A stretch of DNA of 64,000 bases from Fasciola hepatica (taxonomy: Eukaryota; Platyhelminthes; Trematoda; Plagiorchiida; Fasciolidae): the NCBI GenBank assembly GCA_948099385.1, contig CANUEZ040000107.1, positions 4,960,001-5,024,000 on the forward strand. Reading direction: 5' to 3'. The notes beneath the pieces were generated by a model. That model was not told the DNA's origin. It made no database searches and was given only the letters and a program-made list of their open reading frames with translations. The translations under genes and the position numbers were made by a program. This document shows positions 9,373 through 19,588 of the stretch, one piece after another (the first letter of the stretch is position 1; each line of letters opens with the position of its first letter).

Positions 9373-12126
9373 TTACACAAGTGGATAGGAAGCCGCCGTA
9401 GCCACGCCACACATGTTGTGCTTGTTTCGACGCATTTTTATGTAACCTTTTTCACCCCAGTGTGGACCCCAACTATTCTTCACGAGCCAGTAGTCGATGC
9501 CGTTCTCTCGTCCGTAACCGACAACCAACACACCATGATCGAGGTCATCCTCTTCGCCACCACATTGCACATCTTCATAAACGCCTGAATAGGACAATAA
9601 AACGGATACTGATTACTGTACACGCATTTTTTTCGTGCGTGAGTGTGTGAAATTGATGACATGAGGGAAGAACATATCATAAAATGGCTCTGTCTGATGC
9701 TAGGATGTGAAACAAATTTTGCTATCCATCTGAAAAGAATTTAATAAGTTCGGAGATAACGTATTACCTAACGACGCTCCATACAGAACGAACAGCTCTT
9801 TGAAACCCTGTGCAAGGCTCTAGGAAATAAACTGAGACTATGTTGCAGTGAAAAAGCAATGGTATTCACCTCGTAATACCATGATAATAACCTGCTGATC
9901 AAATTCGTACTTCTTGTTCCGGAAACAAATTTAGCCGATGTGTTGCAACGAATTCACAGCTGTTTTAGTCTAAATAACCGTTATTCATGCGATGGCTGAA
10001 ATAGTTCCAGTTTTTTATATCCACCATTACAACCCTCGATCGGAAGATTTGGTGTATGCACATAGTATGTGAACTACAAATACTTAGTCATAGGCGGTAA
10101 AGGAAAAATGCGAATGCGAGAACGTCACTGGTCGCGACAAACCGCCGTCTAAATCTCCAATGTCTAACCATGGAGCGGGTGAATCGGCTGGATCCCGCTC
10201 GAAAAGCCCAGCAAACTATGCCTACGAGGGCCAAGTGCTCCGGCAAATACTCTCATACACAGATTACCTTCATTCATCTCTTTCAACTACTGCCCATTCC
10301 AAGGCACACCATACTGAGTTTACACAGTATATGATTCAATCATCGCAGCCCGGTAGATATCTGTACTAAATTCAGCAACCTACATTACGTACTTGATACT
10401 AAGCACAACTTTAGCACTGATAACTCTATGCAATCACCAAATCTCATCAACCCATCGAAAACACCCGTGTCTGGATACCAACGGTCACCGTGGGCTCGCC
10501 CGCGGTGTCCAGGATTTTGAGCCGTAGAGAGAAACCGATGCAAATCAAAGATGATTCTGTATAGACCAAAGAAGGTCACGCCGACGTCACACATGATGGG
10601 TTATCAGGAAATAAGGCACATTCTGCATGTGCGAAGCTGTAGCTGCATAGACAGAAAACCTTATCTACCTGATTTTCTATCTCTACTGGCACAGCAAGGA
10701 TGTCTGTTTTCGCTGTCTCAGTGTTCTACTGGCCCGTTCACATCCTGAAAGTACAAAGCAATTTCAAACATTGCATTATACAGTGGTTCCCAAAAAAGTA
10801 ATTTTGCAACTAAGAGACGAGTTATGAGCTACTTTAATGTTTTTCCGCCATTCCGTCATTTTTCATACTAACGGTTTTTGTCCTCCTCTTCCCAGCACAT
10901 GTATTCGCATTGTTAGGAGTTCGAAGCCCCTTTCGGATCTGAATTTTCCTACGTCAACTGTTCAATAATTCCGGTTTGGGGTGAAGATTACCATATTCCC
11001 CTGAAAGCACAGTAATCCTTTGTGCATAAGAAAACTACCCGTTCAACTGAACTCATACTCATGAACAGAATCAAATAAAACGGTTTACGATAAACTCCAG
11101 AAAATTATTTCAGAGCTTTGATGCGGGATGCTGGCAAATGCGCTAAAAAACCAACATTATTTTAGTTATTCGATCGTTATACTTGCGAACACAGCCTCTT
11201 GACTCACCTGATGCATAGAAAGAAAACGATGGCAGTCCGGCGTTAATTGCGATGGCCACTGGTCCCTCAAGTCCAACAGCCGACATTAAGGCCAGCTCGT
11301 CTGCCTTAGGCAAATCTCTATAGCCCTTTACATGAGCTACAAAACAAGTCCGGTTCAGCGAACATTTATTTTCATGTCCGGTACGTCCGGACACATACGG
11401 GTAACAGCTTTCTGTTTCAATACCACCAGCCTCTTGGATGTATTTAAAAGCGAAATCCATTAGGCCACCATTGCACGCATTATTTCCGTCTTCTAAACTG
11501 CAATCCACAAGCTGTTGTTCTGAAAGACTATACAACTTTCCGTCTTTATTGAACTGATGTCCTTCGATTGCTCCAGTGGTTGCGAAAGCCCAACACGATC
11601 CACAATTGCCTTGATTTTTCACATCAGTGACTGCACCTTTATCACGCCAATCAATGGAATCTGGCGGTGTTCCGTTGCTGTGTGTGTACAAAAATCTCCG
11701 CATAAGACCACCCGTTGGCATTTTAATCCCTCGGAGGGATTTTAGTTCCTCATTTGTCTAAATGGTTGATAAAAGCATAGAATGGGATGAGCTTACCTTG
11801 TCGGAGAATGCATTAATATCCATGCGATAGGAAGTGAGACCCTGTTCATATTTCACATTATGTTCCATAATCATTCGGTAATTTTGTTTGAAAATGTCAA
11901 AACGAAATTTGCTTTCCATTTCGGATAGTCCTTTGTTGAAAGCCATATTGAATAACCTCCAAGCTGCTTCAACACTTTTGTCAAAGAGTTTTTCTGAGCT
12001 ACAACTAGAGGGCTCTTGAGGACTCAGCGGTTCCGCTCGCGTCAACTTTGCCCAGGGTACGAACTGAAGTCGGCATGAGACGAGAAAGCACTGGACAGAG
12101 AAAATTATCAGAAAACTAATCCGCAT
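9373..12126 (-). CDS. Cathepsin L-like cysteine protease, three exons, apparently intact
   Basis: Papain-family (C1A) cysteine endopeptidase. Exons on the minus strand are 12126-11797, 11757-11208 and 9584-9373; joined they give 363 residues with intact frame. Residues 1-18 form a hydrophobic signal peptide, indicating secretion or lysosomal routing. The propeptide carries a perfect ERFNIN pattern (E71, R75, F79, N82, I86, N90) and DINAFSD. The mature enzyme begins near residue 143. Catalytic Cys165 lies in [10 protein letters not shown], His310 in [10 protein letters not shown] and Asn330 in KNSWG. ERFNIN and the [10 protein letters not shown] pocket point to cathepsin L rather than B or F. 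All splice sites are GT-AG with phases 0 and 1. At 363 residues it is longer than the usual 325-335 because of an extended pro-region. Fluke cathepsins L typically act in digestion or host interaction; the role here is inferred. Confidence 0.93.
9585..11207 (-). other. Intron 2 of the cathepsin L gene
   Basis: The 1,623-bp phase-1 intron splits a Gly codon between TCAG and GTGAGT (donor, 11208/11207) and ends TATTCAG/GCGT (acceptor, 9585/9584). I see no recognisable gene or element inside it. The small open frames within are not supported as coding. Confidence 0.85.
11758..11796 (-). other. Intron 1 of the cathepsin L gene, 39 bp
   Basis: A very short phase-0 intron with donor AAG/GTAAGC and acceptor TTTAG/ACAAAT. 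Removing it joins INAFSDK to [10 protein letters not shown], the expected continuation in cathepsin L propeptides. Introns of 30-40 bp near the 5' end of genes are characteristic of schistosomes and related flatworms. Confidence 0.9.
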
Positions 12127-12150
12127 TGCTTCTTAGTAGACCTGAAAACA
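12127..12150 (-). promoter_or_regulatory. Candidate trans-splice acceptor 15 nt upstream of the cathepsin L ATG
   Basis: On the minus strand the sequence TGTTTGTTTTCAG precedes the start codon, with the AG at 12143-12142 and only 15 nt left before the ATG. This is a good 3' splice site. It could receive a spliced leader, as many flatworm mRNAs do, or close a 5' UTR intron. No promoter can be identified from sequence alone. Confidence 0.45.
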
Positions 12151-12685
12151 AACATGATGTGAAAAATGTAAATCCAGTGAGGAAAACAAAAGGACTAGAC
12201 AAATCTCAGAGCACAAAACGAAATACGGAGATGTGAATGACTCACAGAATACGTTGACGGTTATCCTTGATAGTGCCGTGGGTCCTTGAAGCTATGGGGC
12301 ACATCACTTTCACGACATTCGCGCGCAAGCATGTCATAGAAAGTACTGTATATGTAAAGACACTGTGCACCCTTCCATGTAAAGCAGTGGCCCATGATAT
12401 ACTTTTTCACTTCTACGTCATCACACAGCAAAGATACATCATTTGTCTATGCCAAGCCTAGAACTCCGCCGTTAGGGTGCACCGCGCTTCTCAGAACATC
12501 CTTCACTACAAAGTTGAAGAGAAACAGAATATAGGGCGGCAAACGGCTTTCAAACTTCTTTTTGGGAAACGAAACATGCATCCCAGGTAATCTATTATTA
12601 AAAACAACTTTCACGGTTCATTGCTTCGACGGGATGGAAGACCATGTAAATGCTTAAAATTGTGTAGCTATCAGAGGGTGAGGAT
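12151..12685. other. Upstream region of the cathepsin L gene
   Basis: No coding sequence or element is recognised. It lies between the 5' end of the cathepsin L gene and a LINE ORF1 relic, so it is the likely place for the gene's promoter. I cannot point to a specific box. Confidence 0.4.
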
Positions 12686-13650
12686 TTGATCGACATTTAC
12701 GTGACCGGCGGAGACCCCAACATACTTCTCGAGTCTACAGCTGGGAGATTTAAAGAATTACTACCTGAATCGTTCAGGCGTTTCTCAAGTGGAGCCTACA
12801 GCTGGGAGAGAGTGAAAGATCCATTATATTTCTCTTCCAAACACCTCCCAAAATCGAGTGCGCCAGCCCGGGGGGGAGGGTGGATAAGGAACCCCATCGA
12901 CAGGAAGGTAAAGCCGGAGAAAGGCTGAGTAAGGGTAAGGCGAACAAAGGAGAGGAACTAAGGCAGACCAGGAAACTAACCAAGAAAAATAACAGTCCAC
13001 TGTGCGAGATACTGAGGTGACTAAACCTGCAAGCGACGAGGAGCTGTTTCTAAAAATAACCACGAAACTAGAGAATCAAGGTAAGGTATTAGAGGGTTTA
13101 CTGGAAGACAGGACGAACTTGTGTCAACAGACTGGAAATCTGGAATAGCTACGGGATGGTATAGAAGTGCGGTGATTCACGGAGTTCCGGAACCACATAA
13201 GAAGGGGAACCGAATGAAGATTAGGGCCATGAGATATCAGATTGTAAACTGGTTAAAAAGCATCGGGCTGTCAGACCACGATAAAGAGAAACCTGCGGTT
13301 ACGAGAATGGAGAGCGAAAATAGTGAAAAGTGACAGAAGGCCAAAACCCAACTTGGTGGAGTTCACAAGCCCAAGCTGAGGCAGGGCGTTGGCTGCCTCG
13401 GAAGAAATAAGGAGGCTCCAAAAAGGCCGGGTCCTCATCAGGCCGAAGGATGCGACAGGAAAGTATACTACCCGTGCAGCATTGAAAGGGAGTATAAACT
13501 CTGCGGGTCTGAAATCTCCGAAGTCGGCAGTGAGCCGAACTATTGTACGAACCACAGGGTTACAGAGGACAGCAAGTGCTCTAACCTGGGAGATTGGGGA
13601 AATCGTGCTGAAGGTAGGATACCGGAGCACGAACTTTCAAAAGTAAATCT
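12686..13650 (+). pseudogene. LINE ORF1-like protein fragment
   Basis: The plus strand reads as a worn ORF1 protein of a CR1/Jockey-type LINE. The recognisable core is VIHGVPEPHKKGNR with KIRAMRYQIVNWLKSIGL (near 13174-13272), followed by EEIRRLQKGRVLIRPKDATG and AALKGSINSAGLKSP (13400-13520). These look like an RNA-binding ORF1p of the form seen in flatworm LINEs; the match is from memory of the pattern. Frame changes and stops interrupt it. It ends against the truncated 3' end of the gypsy relic at about 13677. Confidence 0.5.
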
Positions 13651-13676
13651 AGTGAACAGTGTTGAGGAAGGCTGTA

Positions 13677-14657
13677 TCAGAGAAACGAGAAAAAGGGACA
13701 GCACTCAAGCTTAGGGTTCGGGAGCTCAAAGAACTCCAGTAAATGTCTTAAGAAGGAAAGGTTGCTGTTGTACTGGAAGAGACGTTCATGAGGTGTGGCA
13801 TTGGTGGCTGTACACAGAAGGGAACGGATAGAATGAAGTGCATCTGGAAGTACAGCTTCCCATCGTGTAATGTGCATTTGGCGGGACTTAAGCGCGAGTG
13901 TGATGGATTTCCAGAGGGTTCTATTGGGGCGTTCTACTTGGCCGTTACACTGCGGATTATAGGCCGTTGTGCGGCTGGTTGCGATACCTCGGCTGTGAAG
14001 GAATGTTTGAAGTTCCTCGGATATAAACGAAGATCCACGATCGGAGTGTATGAGGCTGGGCATTCCGAAAATAGAGAAAAATTTAGTTAAACATCTAATA
14101 ACCGTCGAAGTAGGCATGTCAGGACAGGAATATGCGAGTGAAAATCGTGTAAATTCATTAATAATAGTGAGCAGGAAGCGATTTTCGGTGATCCTAGGCA
14201 GGCGTCCTTTAAAGTCGATGCTGAGACGCTCGAATGGTTGCGTTGCCTTGATGGGGTGCACTTGTGGTGGTCTGTAGAATCTAGGCTTGATTTCCGCACA
14301 CGTTTGACAGTAAGAGATGACAGACTTCACATCATCAACGGTAAAGGGTAGGTTTCGGGATCGTATAAAGTGGTACATACGCTTCACTCCAGGATGGCAC
14401 AAAGAGTTATGCAGGGCACTCAAGTCGAACTTTGTCAAAGTTCCACAGAATCCTCGAGAAAGTGTATCGGTCACATGATTTTGCGAGCCAGGACGATAAA
14501 TAATGGATCGGATATCTGACAGCTCCAAACGCCAACGCTGTATTTTCTCATTTTTTATTTTTCCTCTGGGTGAGTGACCAAACATGAAAGCAACAGATCG
14601 TTGGTCAGTTATCAACTTGAAATGGCACCCAACCAGAAAATGACGCCATTTCCGCAA
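13677..14657 (-). pseudogene. Gypsy-3: RNase H end and integrase
   Basis: One open frame of 326 codons carries the RNase H C-terminus (KLITDQRSVAFMF, then GSQNHVTDTLSR) and the integrase. The integrase has the zinc-binding HHCC (HNSLCHPGV and CQTCAE) and the catalytic core DFKGRLP, HSDRGSSF and GQVERPNRT, i.e. the D, D and E residues. It is uninterrupted but runs into unrelated sequence near 13770, where the 3' end of the element and its LTR are missing. Same clade as Gypsy-4 (29829-33589), which shares KIKNDKIQRW. Confidence 0.85.
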
Positions 14658-15660
14658 AGCCTCTACAATGGCATATGCTTTTTCTCCACTGCCGAACGCC
14701 GACGTTCTGAAGGTGATAGGGTCCGGGAAAAGAAAGCAACTGGACGACCATTTTGATTGAGAGACGCGGCGATTGCGATGTCTGAAGCATCTGTTTCTAC
14801 AACAAGAGCAACACCCAGCTCAATAGTGACACAAACAGCATTTTCGAGCTGCTTTTACAGTTGCTCGAAAACCTCCAGGACATTCCTCGGAAAGGGGGAA
14901 GGTTCGATTTCGAACAAGTAGACTTATTTTATGGGAGAAGCGAGGTACCCACTGTGAACTGCATGCAGACACGCCGACTATGCACTCTTGTGATTTGATG
15001 TTAGTAAGCGGTGGAAGTTGTTGCAGCGGTTGTAGTCGTTCTGGATCCGGTTTGATTGTTCCTCTAGAAACTCCACAACTGAGTAGAATGAGATGCCGAG
15101 TGCGAATGATACTCTTTTCATCGTCGAGTGTGGTACCATATCTTCGAGCAACTTCGAGGAACTTGGACAAATTCAGATCGTGCTCCTGTTCAGTTGTGCC
15201 ACAAATCACTAGATTATCCACGTAGACGAATGTACCAGACAGCTTCTCGCTTTCAATGATGCTATCGATAGTACGTTGGAAGCAAGCCATTCCATTTCTA
15301 ACACCGAAGGGAATACGACAAAATTGGTACAGCTTACGACAAGCTTCAAAAACAGTATGTATCTTTTTGTCGGCACGGATAGGGATTCGATGATAAGCAC
15401 TTGTCAAATCAAGCGTGCTGTAGACTTCATATCTGGAGATTTTCGCGATCAAGTCGTCAACCCGTGGGAATGGATATGCGTTGAGGAAGGTGTATTGATT
15501 GATGGTTTGACTATAATCAACTACCATACGACGTTCATAGCGATCATTGGAGGTTACTAAAACCTGTGCTCTCCACGGGGAATTAGACGGTTCGATGATT
15601 CCAGACTGCAACAGTCGTTCGACTTCAGATTTAATAAAGGCTATGTCTTGCACTGAATGG
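14658..15660 (-). pseudogene. Gypsy-3: reverse transcriptase and RNase H start
   Basis: The frame 15653-14820 contains RT motifs: EVERLLQSGIIEPSNSPW, RMVVDYSQTINQYT, STLDLTSAYHRIPI, FCRIPFGVRNGMACFQ and the catalytic box YVDN, where the second Asp is replaced by Asn. YVDN would abolish polymerase activity. A frameshift near 15000-14820 damages the connection to RNase H, which continues antisense in 14790-14605. Minus-strand order gag, protease, RT, RNase H, integrase is that of Ty3/gypsy. Confidence 0.8.
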
Positions 15661-16174
15661 CGTCTTGACTTTATGGCGATTGGTTTGCAGTTCGGTGCTA
15701 AATGCTCAAACAGAGGTTGGGGGTTAACGTGGGGGCAAGAAGGCCATAGAGAGTAAAGGGAGGCTTACTTCCGAAAAGGGTATCTCGACAGCTTTCTGTA
15801 ATTTAAGAAAATTAAGACTAAGGAGTACGTCCGTACGCAAGTCGGAGAGGACAGAGTTTAATGTGATCGTAACGATGATCTTTATACTGGATAGAAGAGT
15901 AAAGGTGACCACAGGAAAGACTAGAAAAACGTGTAGAAGCCATTGTGACTCGTTGCTGTGAGGGAATGATTGGCCAACGGTGTTTATCAAGAACAGATTT
16001 GGAGATATAACTCAGCGAACTGCCTGAGTCAATAAGATCATGTACGGGGATGTCATTTACAACGTTAGAGAGACATGTTGGAACAGGAACGATGGTGACA
16101 GCAGATAAGAGCGAATTGGTAGTCGAGTGAACATGTCGCCGGGATACTTTTGGCGCTTGAGAAGATCAACATAC
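15661..16174 (-). pseudogene. Gypsy-3: aspartic protease region
   Basis: On the minus strand near 16050-15990 the sequence reads HDLIDSGSSLSYIS, the aspartic protease active site (usually DTGSS, here DSGSS). Downstream the frame is broken before the RT begins. The protease would process the Gag-Pol polyprotein. The position between zinc knuckle and RT fits. Confidence 0.6.
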
Positions 16175-16810
16175 TCACTGAAAGTGTCTCTTTTTGCCAC
16201 AAGATTTACACAACACTTCTCGGGTTGGACAATTTGTTCTAGAGGGTCGAGCGAGACCACAAAAATAACAGGAAGTTACTGTTGTGAGAACAGGATTCTC
16301 GGCTGAAACAGAGTTAACCTGCAGGTCGGAGGATGCGTTTTCGTCAGGTAGAGAGTATGAAGATGAAGGATCAACAGCATATACCATGGATTGCTTTTGA
16401 GCTAATTCCAATTGTCTTGCAATATCGTACGTAGTTTTGAGTTCTAAGTTCTCTCGTAATAGTCTTTGTCGGATATGATTCGATGACAGTCCACAAATAA
16501 ATGCATCGCGAATAAACCCCTCACGATACTGCTCAGCACTGACAGATTTGAAATCACAGTCGGCAGAAGGAGTTTTCAGCTTCTGAAGAAACTGATTGAG
16601 AGAATGACCATATCCTTGTCTTGTAGTTGACAGGACATGTCAAGCGAAGATGGCATTTTCTGGTTGTATGTACAAACTTTCCACTGTTATTCACATGACG
16701 AGGGAAAATTCGTGGACTGGTACTCACCGATGATTGCAGCAAATACTGTAAGTTTATCTTTCGTGACTGCATAATTTCAGCTGAATCAGGAGTGTTCGTG
16801 CACCGGCTGC
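16175..16810 (-). pseudogene. Gypsy-3: Gag with zinc knuckle
   Basis: The minus strand from about 16600 reads without a stop as a Gag capsid region (FLQKLKTPSADCDFKS, then DAFICGLSSNHIRQRLL) and ends in a cysteine-rich knuckle: CYFCG, CPTREVLCKSCG, H. Frame 16411-16175 is the visible C-terminal piece. The N-terminal part towards 16772 is in another frame, so at least one frameshift exists. No 5' LTR was found between here and the TA repeat at 16832. Confidence 0.65.
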
Positions 16811-16829
16811 AATGGAACAGAACTTGCTA

Positions 16830-16831
<2 letters not shown>

Positions 16832-16896
<65 letters not shown>
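16832..16896. repeat. (TA)n microsatellite
   Basis: About 65 bp of uninterrupted TA dinucleotide repeat, directly beyond the 5' side of the Gypsy-3 relic. Confidence 0.97.
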
Positions 16897-16899
<3 letters not shown>

Positions 16900-16904
16900 G
16901 TTGC

Positions 16905-17130
16905 GGTTATCAATAACAGTCCGTTGCAGTGAGACTGCACCTTACCGCGGTGTGACGGCTTGCACGCCTCAGCGACCCAACGAGCCATGCACATTGGCTT
17001 ACCTCAAGCCGAAGATTCAGTGGGTAGAAGATTGACGAAGCAGTCCCCTGGTCCTCTCTAACACTTCTGTGCTCTGGTTTGGGTTCCTACAACCCAACAT
17101 CGTCCAGTAAAGGGCAAAGACAACAGAAGC
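16905..17130 (+). repeat. Dispersed SINE-like repeat, copy 1
   Basis: This stretch shares about 120 bp of clearly similar sequence with 25145-25300: GGCTTGCACGCCTC versus GGCTTGCGCGCCTC, then AGCGACCCAACGAG versus GTGACCCAAAGAG, and CAGTGGGTAGAAG versus CAGTGGGTAGAGG. The CAGTGGGTAGAG motif resembles a tRNA A box, suggesting a tRNA-derived SINE. A tail at 17055-17110 is shared with 8690-8755. SINE identity is inference. Confidence 0.45.
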
Positions 17131-17483
17131 ATAAAGTGATAAAGATTCTAAAAACTAAAAAATAAGCGGAAATAAAAAAGACAAACAGCTTGAATGTAAT
17201 TATGACACTGGCCGTGACACTTAGCCATATCACTAAATGTCTCCAACCTGGAGTCTAACACACCTTACCTGGCCAAGTCCACTGTTCAAGGCTTTCATAC
17301 CTTTCTGCCAAGTCATGGACTGACCACCTCGACCCACCTTCCAATCAGTACCTGCTCGGAGAACAGCGTACACCGAAAAAGTCTGTCGGTGGGCATGCGT
17401 AACACATGTTCGAACCACCTTAACCTGTTTAGATTCAGTACTCGGTCCAGAGATTGATCTTTGGTTAACAAAACCTTACGCCA
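17131..17483 (-). pseudogene. RTE-like LINE copy A2: C-terminal tail
   Basis: The minus strand carries the LINE C-terminus: KVVRTCVTHAHRQTF (the family's WLGHVLRM region, degraded), then RGGQSMTWQKGMKALNS and VRCVRL. The upstream part of the same LINE is at 23081-25020, on the other side of the CsRn1-like element, and the two halves join when the LTR element and one copy of AACCT are removed. Confidence 0.75.
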
Positions 17484-17488
17484 AACCT
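17484..17488 (+). repeat. Target-site duplication AACCT (left)
   Basis: The five bases AACCT directly precede the 5' LTR and recur directly after the 3' LTR at 23076-23080, the footprint of a single integration event. Confidence 0.8.
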
Positions 17489-17853
17489 TGTAGTGACCTC
17501 AATCGTTTTGAGAAAATGACTATTTTTGACATTGACCTAATTGTTCTCCGGTTGCCTACGTTTTACTGGACTGACTTTCCCGAGGTTTCCGTCGACCTCG
17601 TTTCAAATCACTTCCATTTTCGGTCGCTCGCTCGCCGTTCGCTTTCTGCACAGCCGTCGCGTTTCGTTCCGTTTTCCGTTCGGTGTATCTCTCGTATCGG
17701 TACTGTTTCGGTGCCACGATATATAGAATACACCTGGCATCTGTAAACCGACTCGAGTCTTCTCTATTCGTTAGACAGAGGGGATATCGTTGGTATTTCG
17801 CTGCTATACCCGATAGGAGACACGTTCGCCAGCCGCACTCGAACGTCTTCTAA
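17489..17853 (+). repeat. 5' LTR of CsRn1-like copy 1
   Basis: Begins TGTAGTGACC and is nearly identical to 22711-23075. It contains a TATA-like stretch GATATATAGAAT near 17717-17730 that may serve as the promoter. The end is placed at about 17853 from the length of the 3' LTR; the exact last base is uncertain by a few positions. Confidence 0.9.
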
Positions 17854-17855
17854 AT

Positions 17856-17870
17856 TGGTGAGCCCGAAAC
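17856..17870 (+). promoter_or_regulatory. Primer-binding site, tRNA-Trp-like
   Basis: TGGTGAGCCCGAAAC follows the 5' LTR by two bases. It matches the complement of the eukaryotic tRNA-Trp 3' end (TGGTGACCCCGA...) at most of the first 12 positions. CsRn1-type elements are known to use tRNA-Trp. Confidence 0.65.
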
Positions 17871-17987
17871 TTCCAGACCTTCCTGGATTATTCGCCCGCC
17901 CGGTGAGTCTGTGATTTTTTCGCTGTTTCACGTCCTCCTTTCGTTGCACGATATATATTTTTTACGATATATTATCGCAACGTAACC

Positions 17988-18851
17988 ATGTCAGAGGATA
18001 AGGTGCAGCTCGACACAGATCTCACTCTGTCTGCGGTTGCTTTTAAACCAGTGGCGTTTATCCCACATGATCCTGAGGTTTGGTTTGCAGCCTTAGAGCT
18101 GCAATTTGAGGCACGTAGGATCATTGGCCAACGCCAACGATTTTCCTATGCCTTAGAGGCAATCCCAGGTGATGTTATCGCCTCGGTGAGGGATTTAGTA
18201 TTAAATCCTCCTCAAGTGCAGCCGTACGATCGGCTTAAGGAGGCCATACTGCAACATTTCCTTCCTTCTCGGGAGGAACGGTTACGTCAGCTACTGGCAC
18301 GGCACCCCATAGGGGATATTAAATCCAGCCGCCACCTAGCTCATCTCCGGTCCCTGGCAGGGCCTGTCGATAAGGATTCGGAGATAGTTAAGGAACTGTG
18401 GTTGGACTCTTTACCCTTCCATGTTCAGACCACCGTAACTGCTCTCCTCGAGGACTCGTCCTTGGAACGAGCAGCCGCAGTGGCTGACAAGATTGTCGCA
18501 CGTGTCGGCGGTGGGGCTAATCCTCTCATCGCCACGACATCGCGCAATCCTAGGAGTGTTGACCTGGATGAATCGCCGGAGAGGCTTCGGCACTCTCGAT
18601 CCATCCAGCGCCGCTTGTCCTTCAAGGACAGAGTTAAAATACCTACTCCTCGCAGTAGCCCACGTAAACAACGGCACGGACGAGCGCCCTCCACCGCCCA
18701 CGTCCGCCGTGAATCCACCTCACCTGCCTCGTCCAAACCAGATCATCCTACCAGCGGCTTTTGTTGGTTCCATTGCGTTTTCGGACCAACCGCCCGTAGG
18801 TGCAGACAGCCGTGTTCATACGCGGCGGGAAACGCCACTGCCGGCGAGTAG
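17988..18851 (+). CDS. gag: Gag of CsRn1-like copy 1
   Basis: Intact 287-codon frame starting at ATG 17988, about 135 bp after the LTR. The N-terminal two thirds resemble a retrotransposon capsid (WFAALELQFEARRI, then LKEAILQHFLPSREERLRQL). The C-terminus is basic and ends in a zinc motif, C259-x2-H262-x9-C272-x3-C276, i.e. Cys-His-Cys-Cys rather than the usual Cys-Cys-His-Cys. Gag forms the cytoplasmic particle and packages the RNA. The stop (18849-18851) lies inside a hairpin just after a slippery heptamer, implying that some ribosomes shift into pro-pol. Confidence 0.9.
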   Translation: MSEDKVQLDTDLTLSAVAFKPVAFIPHDPEVWFAALELQFEARRIIGQRQRFSYALEAIPGDVIASVRDLVLNPPQVQPYDRLKEAILQHFLPSREERLRQLLARHPIGDIKSSRHLAHLRSLAGPVDKDSEIVKELWLDSLPFHVQTTVTALLEDSSLERAAAVADKIVARVGGGANPLIATTSRNPRSVDLDESPERLRHSRSIQRRLSFKDRVKIPTPRSSPRKQRHGRAPSTAHVRRESTSPASSKPDHPTSGFCWFHCVFGPTARRCRQPCSYAAGNATAGE

Positions 18852-19588
18852 AAGCGGTCGTACTCGCCGGCAATCAGTCTCAGGTTGGCCGTTTATTTTA
18901 TGTGCATGATTCGTGCACTAACGCTAGGTTCCTAGTCGATACTGGGGCCCACGTTTCTGTCTTGCCGGTTGGTAAAGACAAGCCACGAGCTTCTTTGCTT
19001 CGGCTGTCAGCGGCGAATGGTTCCTCCATTCCTACCTACGGCACGAGTCAGCTTGCGGTCAACCTGGGACCACGACGACGGTATCTGTGGACGTTCATTC
19101 TTGCGGATGTTCCCACAGGCATACTGGGAATCGATTTTCTGCAGCACTATGAATTACTTGTTGATTCACGTAGGCTGCAGCTTATCGATCCTTCGTCGGA
19201 CATTAAATTTATGGGTATTGCAGCTCGAACAGATGCACACCGAATCACAGGATTGTTTTCAAACATTCCGCACGATTTTCAGTCTTTGTTTATTAAATTC
19301 CCCATATTGACTAAACCACTTGAAGAGATAGAGACAGTGACCGATCGTGTGGCACACCACATTGTCACTAACGGACCACTAGTCACGGCACGACCTCGCC
19401 GACTGGCACCGGACAAATTGGTTTTCGCCAAACGTGAGTTTGACACTTTACTTTCTAAAGGTATTGTTCGTCCTTCTCACAGTTCATGGGCCTCACCTCT
19501 GCACATGGTCCCTAACAAAGATGGCGTTAGCTGGCGACCATGTGGCGACTATCGCGCACTAAATTCGGTTACCCGTTACGATAGTTAA
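18780..19588 (+). CDS. pol: Pro-Pol part 1 of CsRn1-like copy 1: aspartic protease and RT N-terminus
   Basis: This frame is -1 relative to gag and overlaps its end. The protease active site is FLVDTGAHVSVLP, followed by ILGIDFL, typical of retropepsins. The RT begins with KREFDTLLSKGIVRPSHSSW and contains CGDYRALN. It ends at a TAA (19586-19588) directly before PIPHIHD, where related elements normally have Tyr. The frame reopens immediately beyond the stop. The Met at 18800 is unlikely to be used; entry by frameshift is expected. Confidence 0.85.
18827..18872 (+). promoter_or_regulatory. Candidate -1 programmed ribosomal frameshift signal
   Basis: Heptamer GGGAAAC at 18827-18833 is phased G GGA AAC in the gag frame, the X XXY YYZ layout. 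A 5-nt spacer (GCCAC) is followed by a perfect stem TGCCGGCGAGT (18839-18849) with ACTCGCCGGCA (18862-18872), extendable by one A-U pair, with a loop of about 10 nt. Pro-pol is in the -1 frame and overlaps here. GGGAAAC is a known natural slippery sequence. Function is inferred. Confidence 0.8.

Noticed and set aside
9229..9588. Plus-strand 119-codon frame over the last cathepsin L exon
   Set aside because: The minus strand has catalytic His and Asn motifs and proper splice sites, so the plus frame is a shadow.
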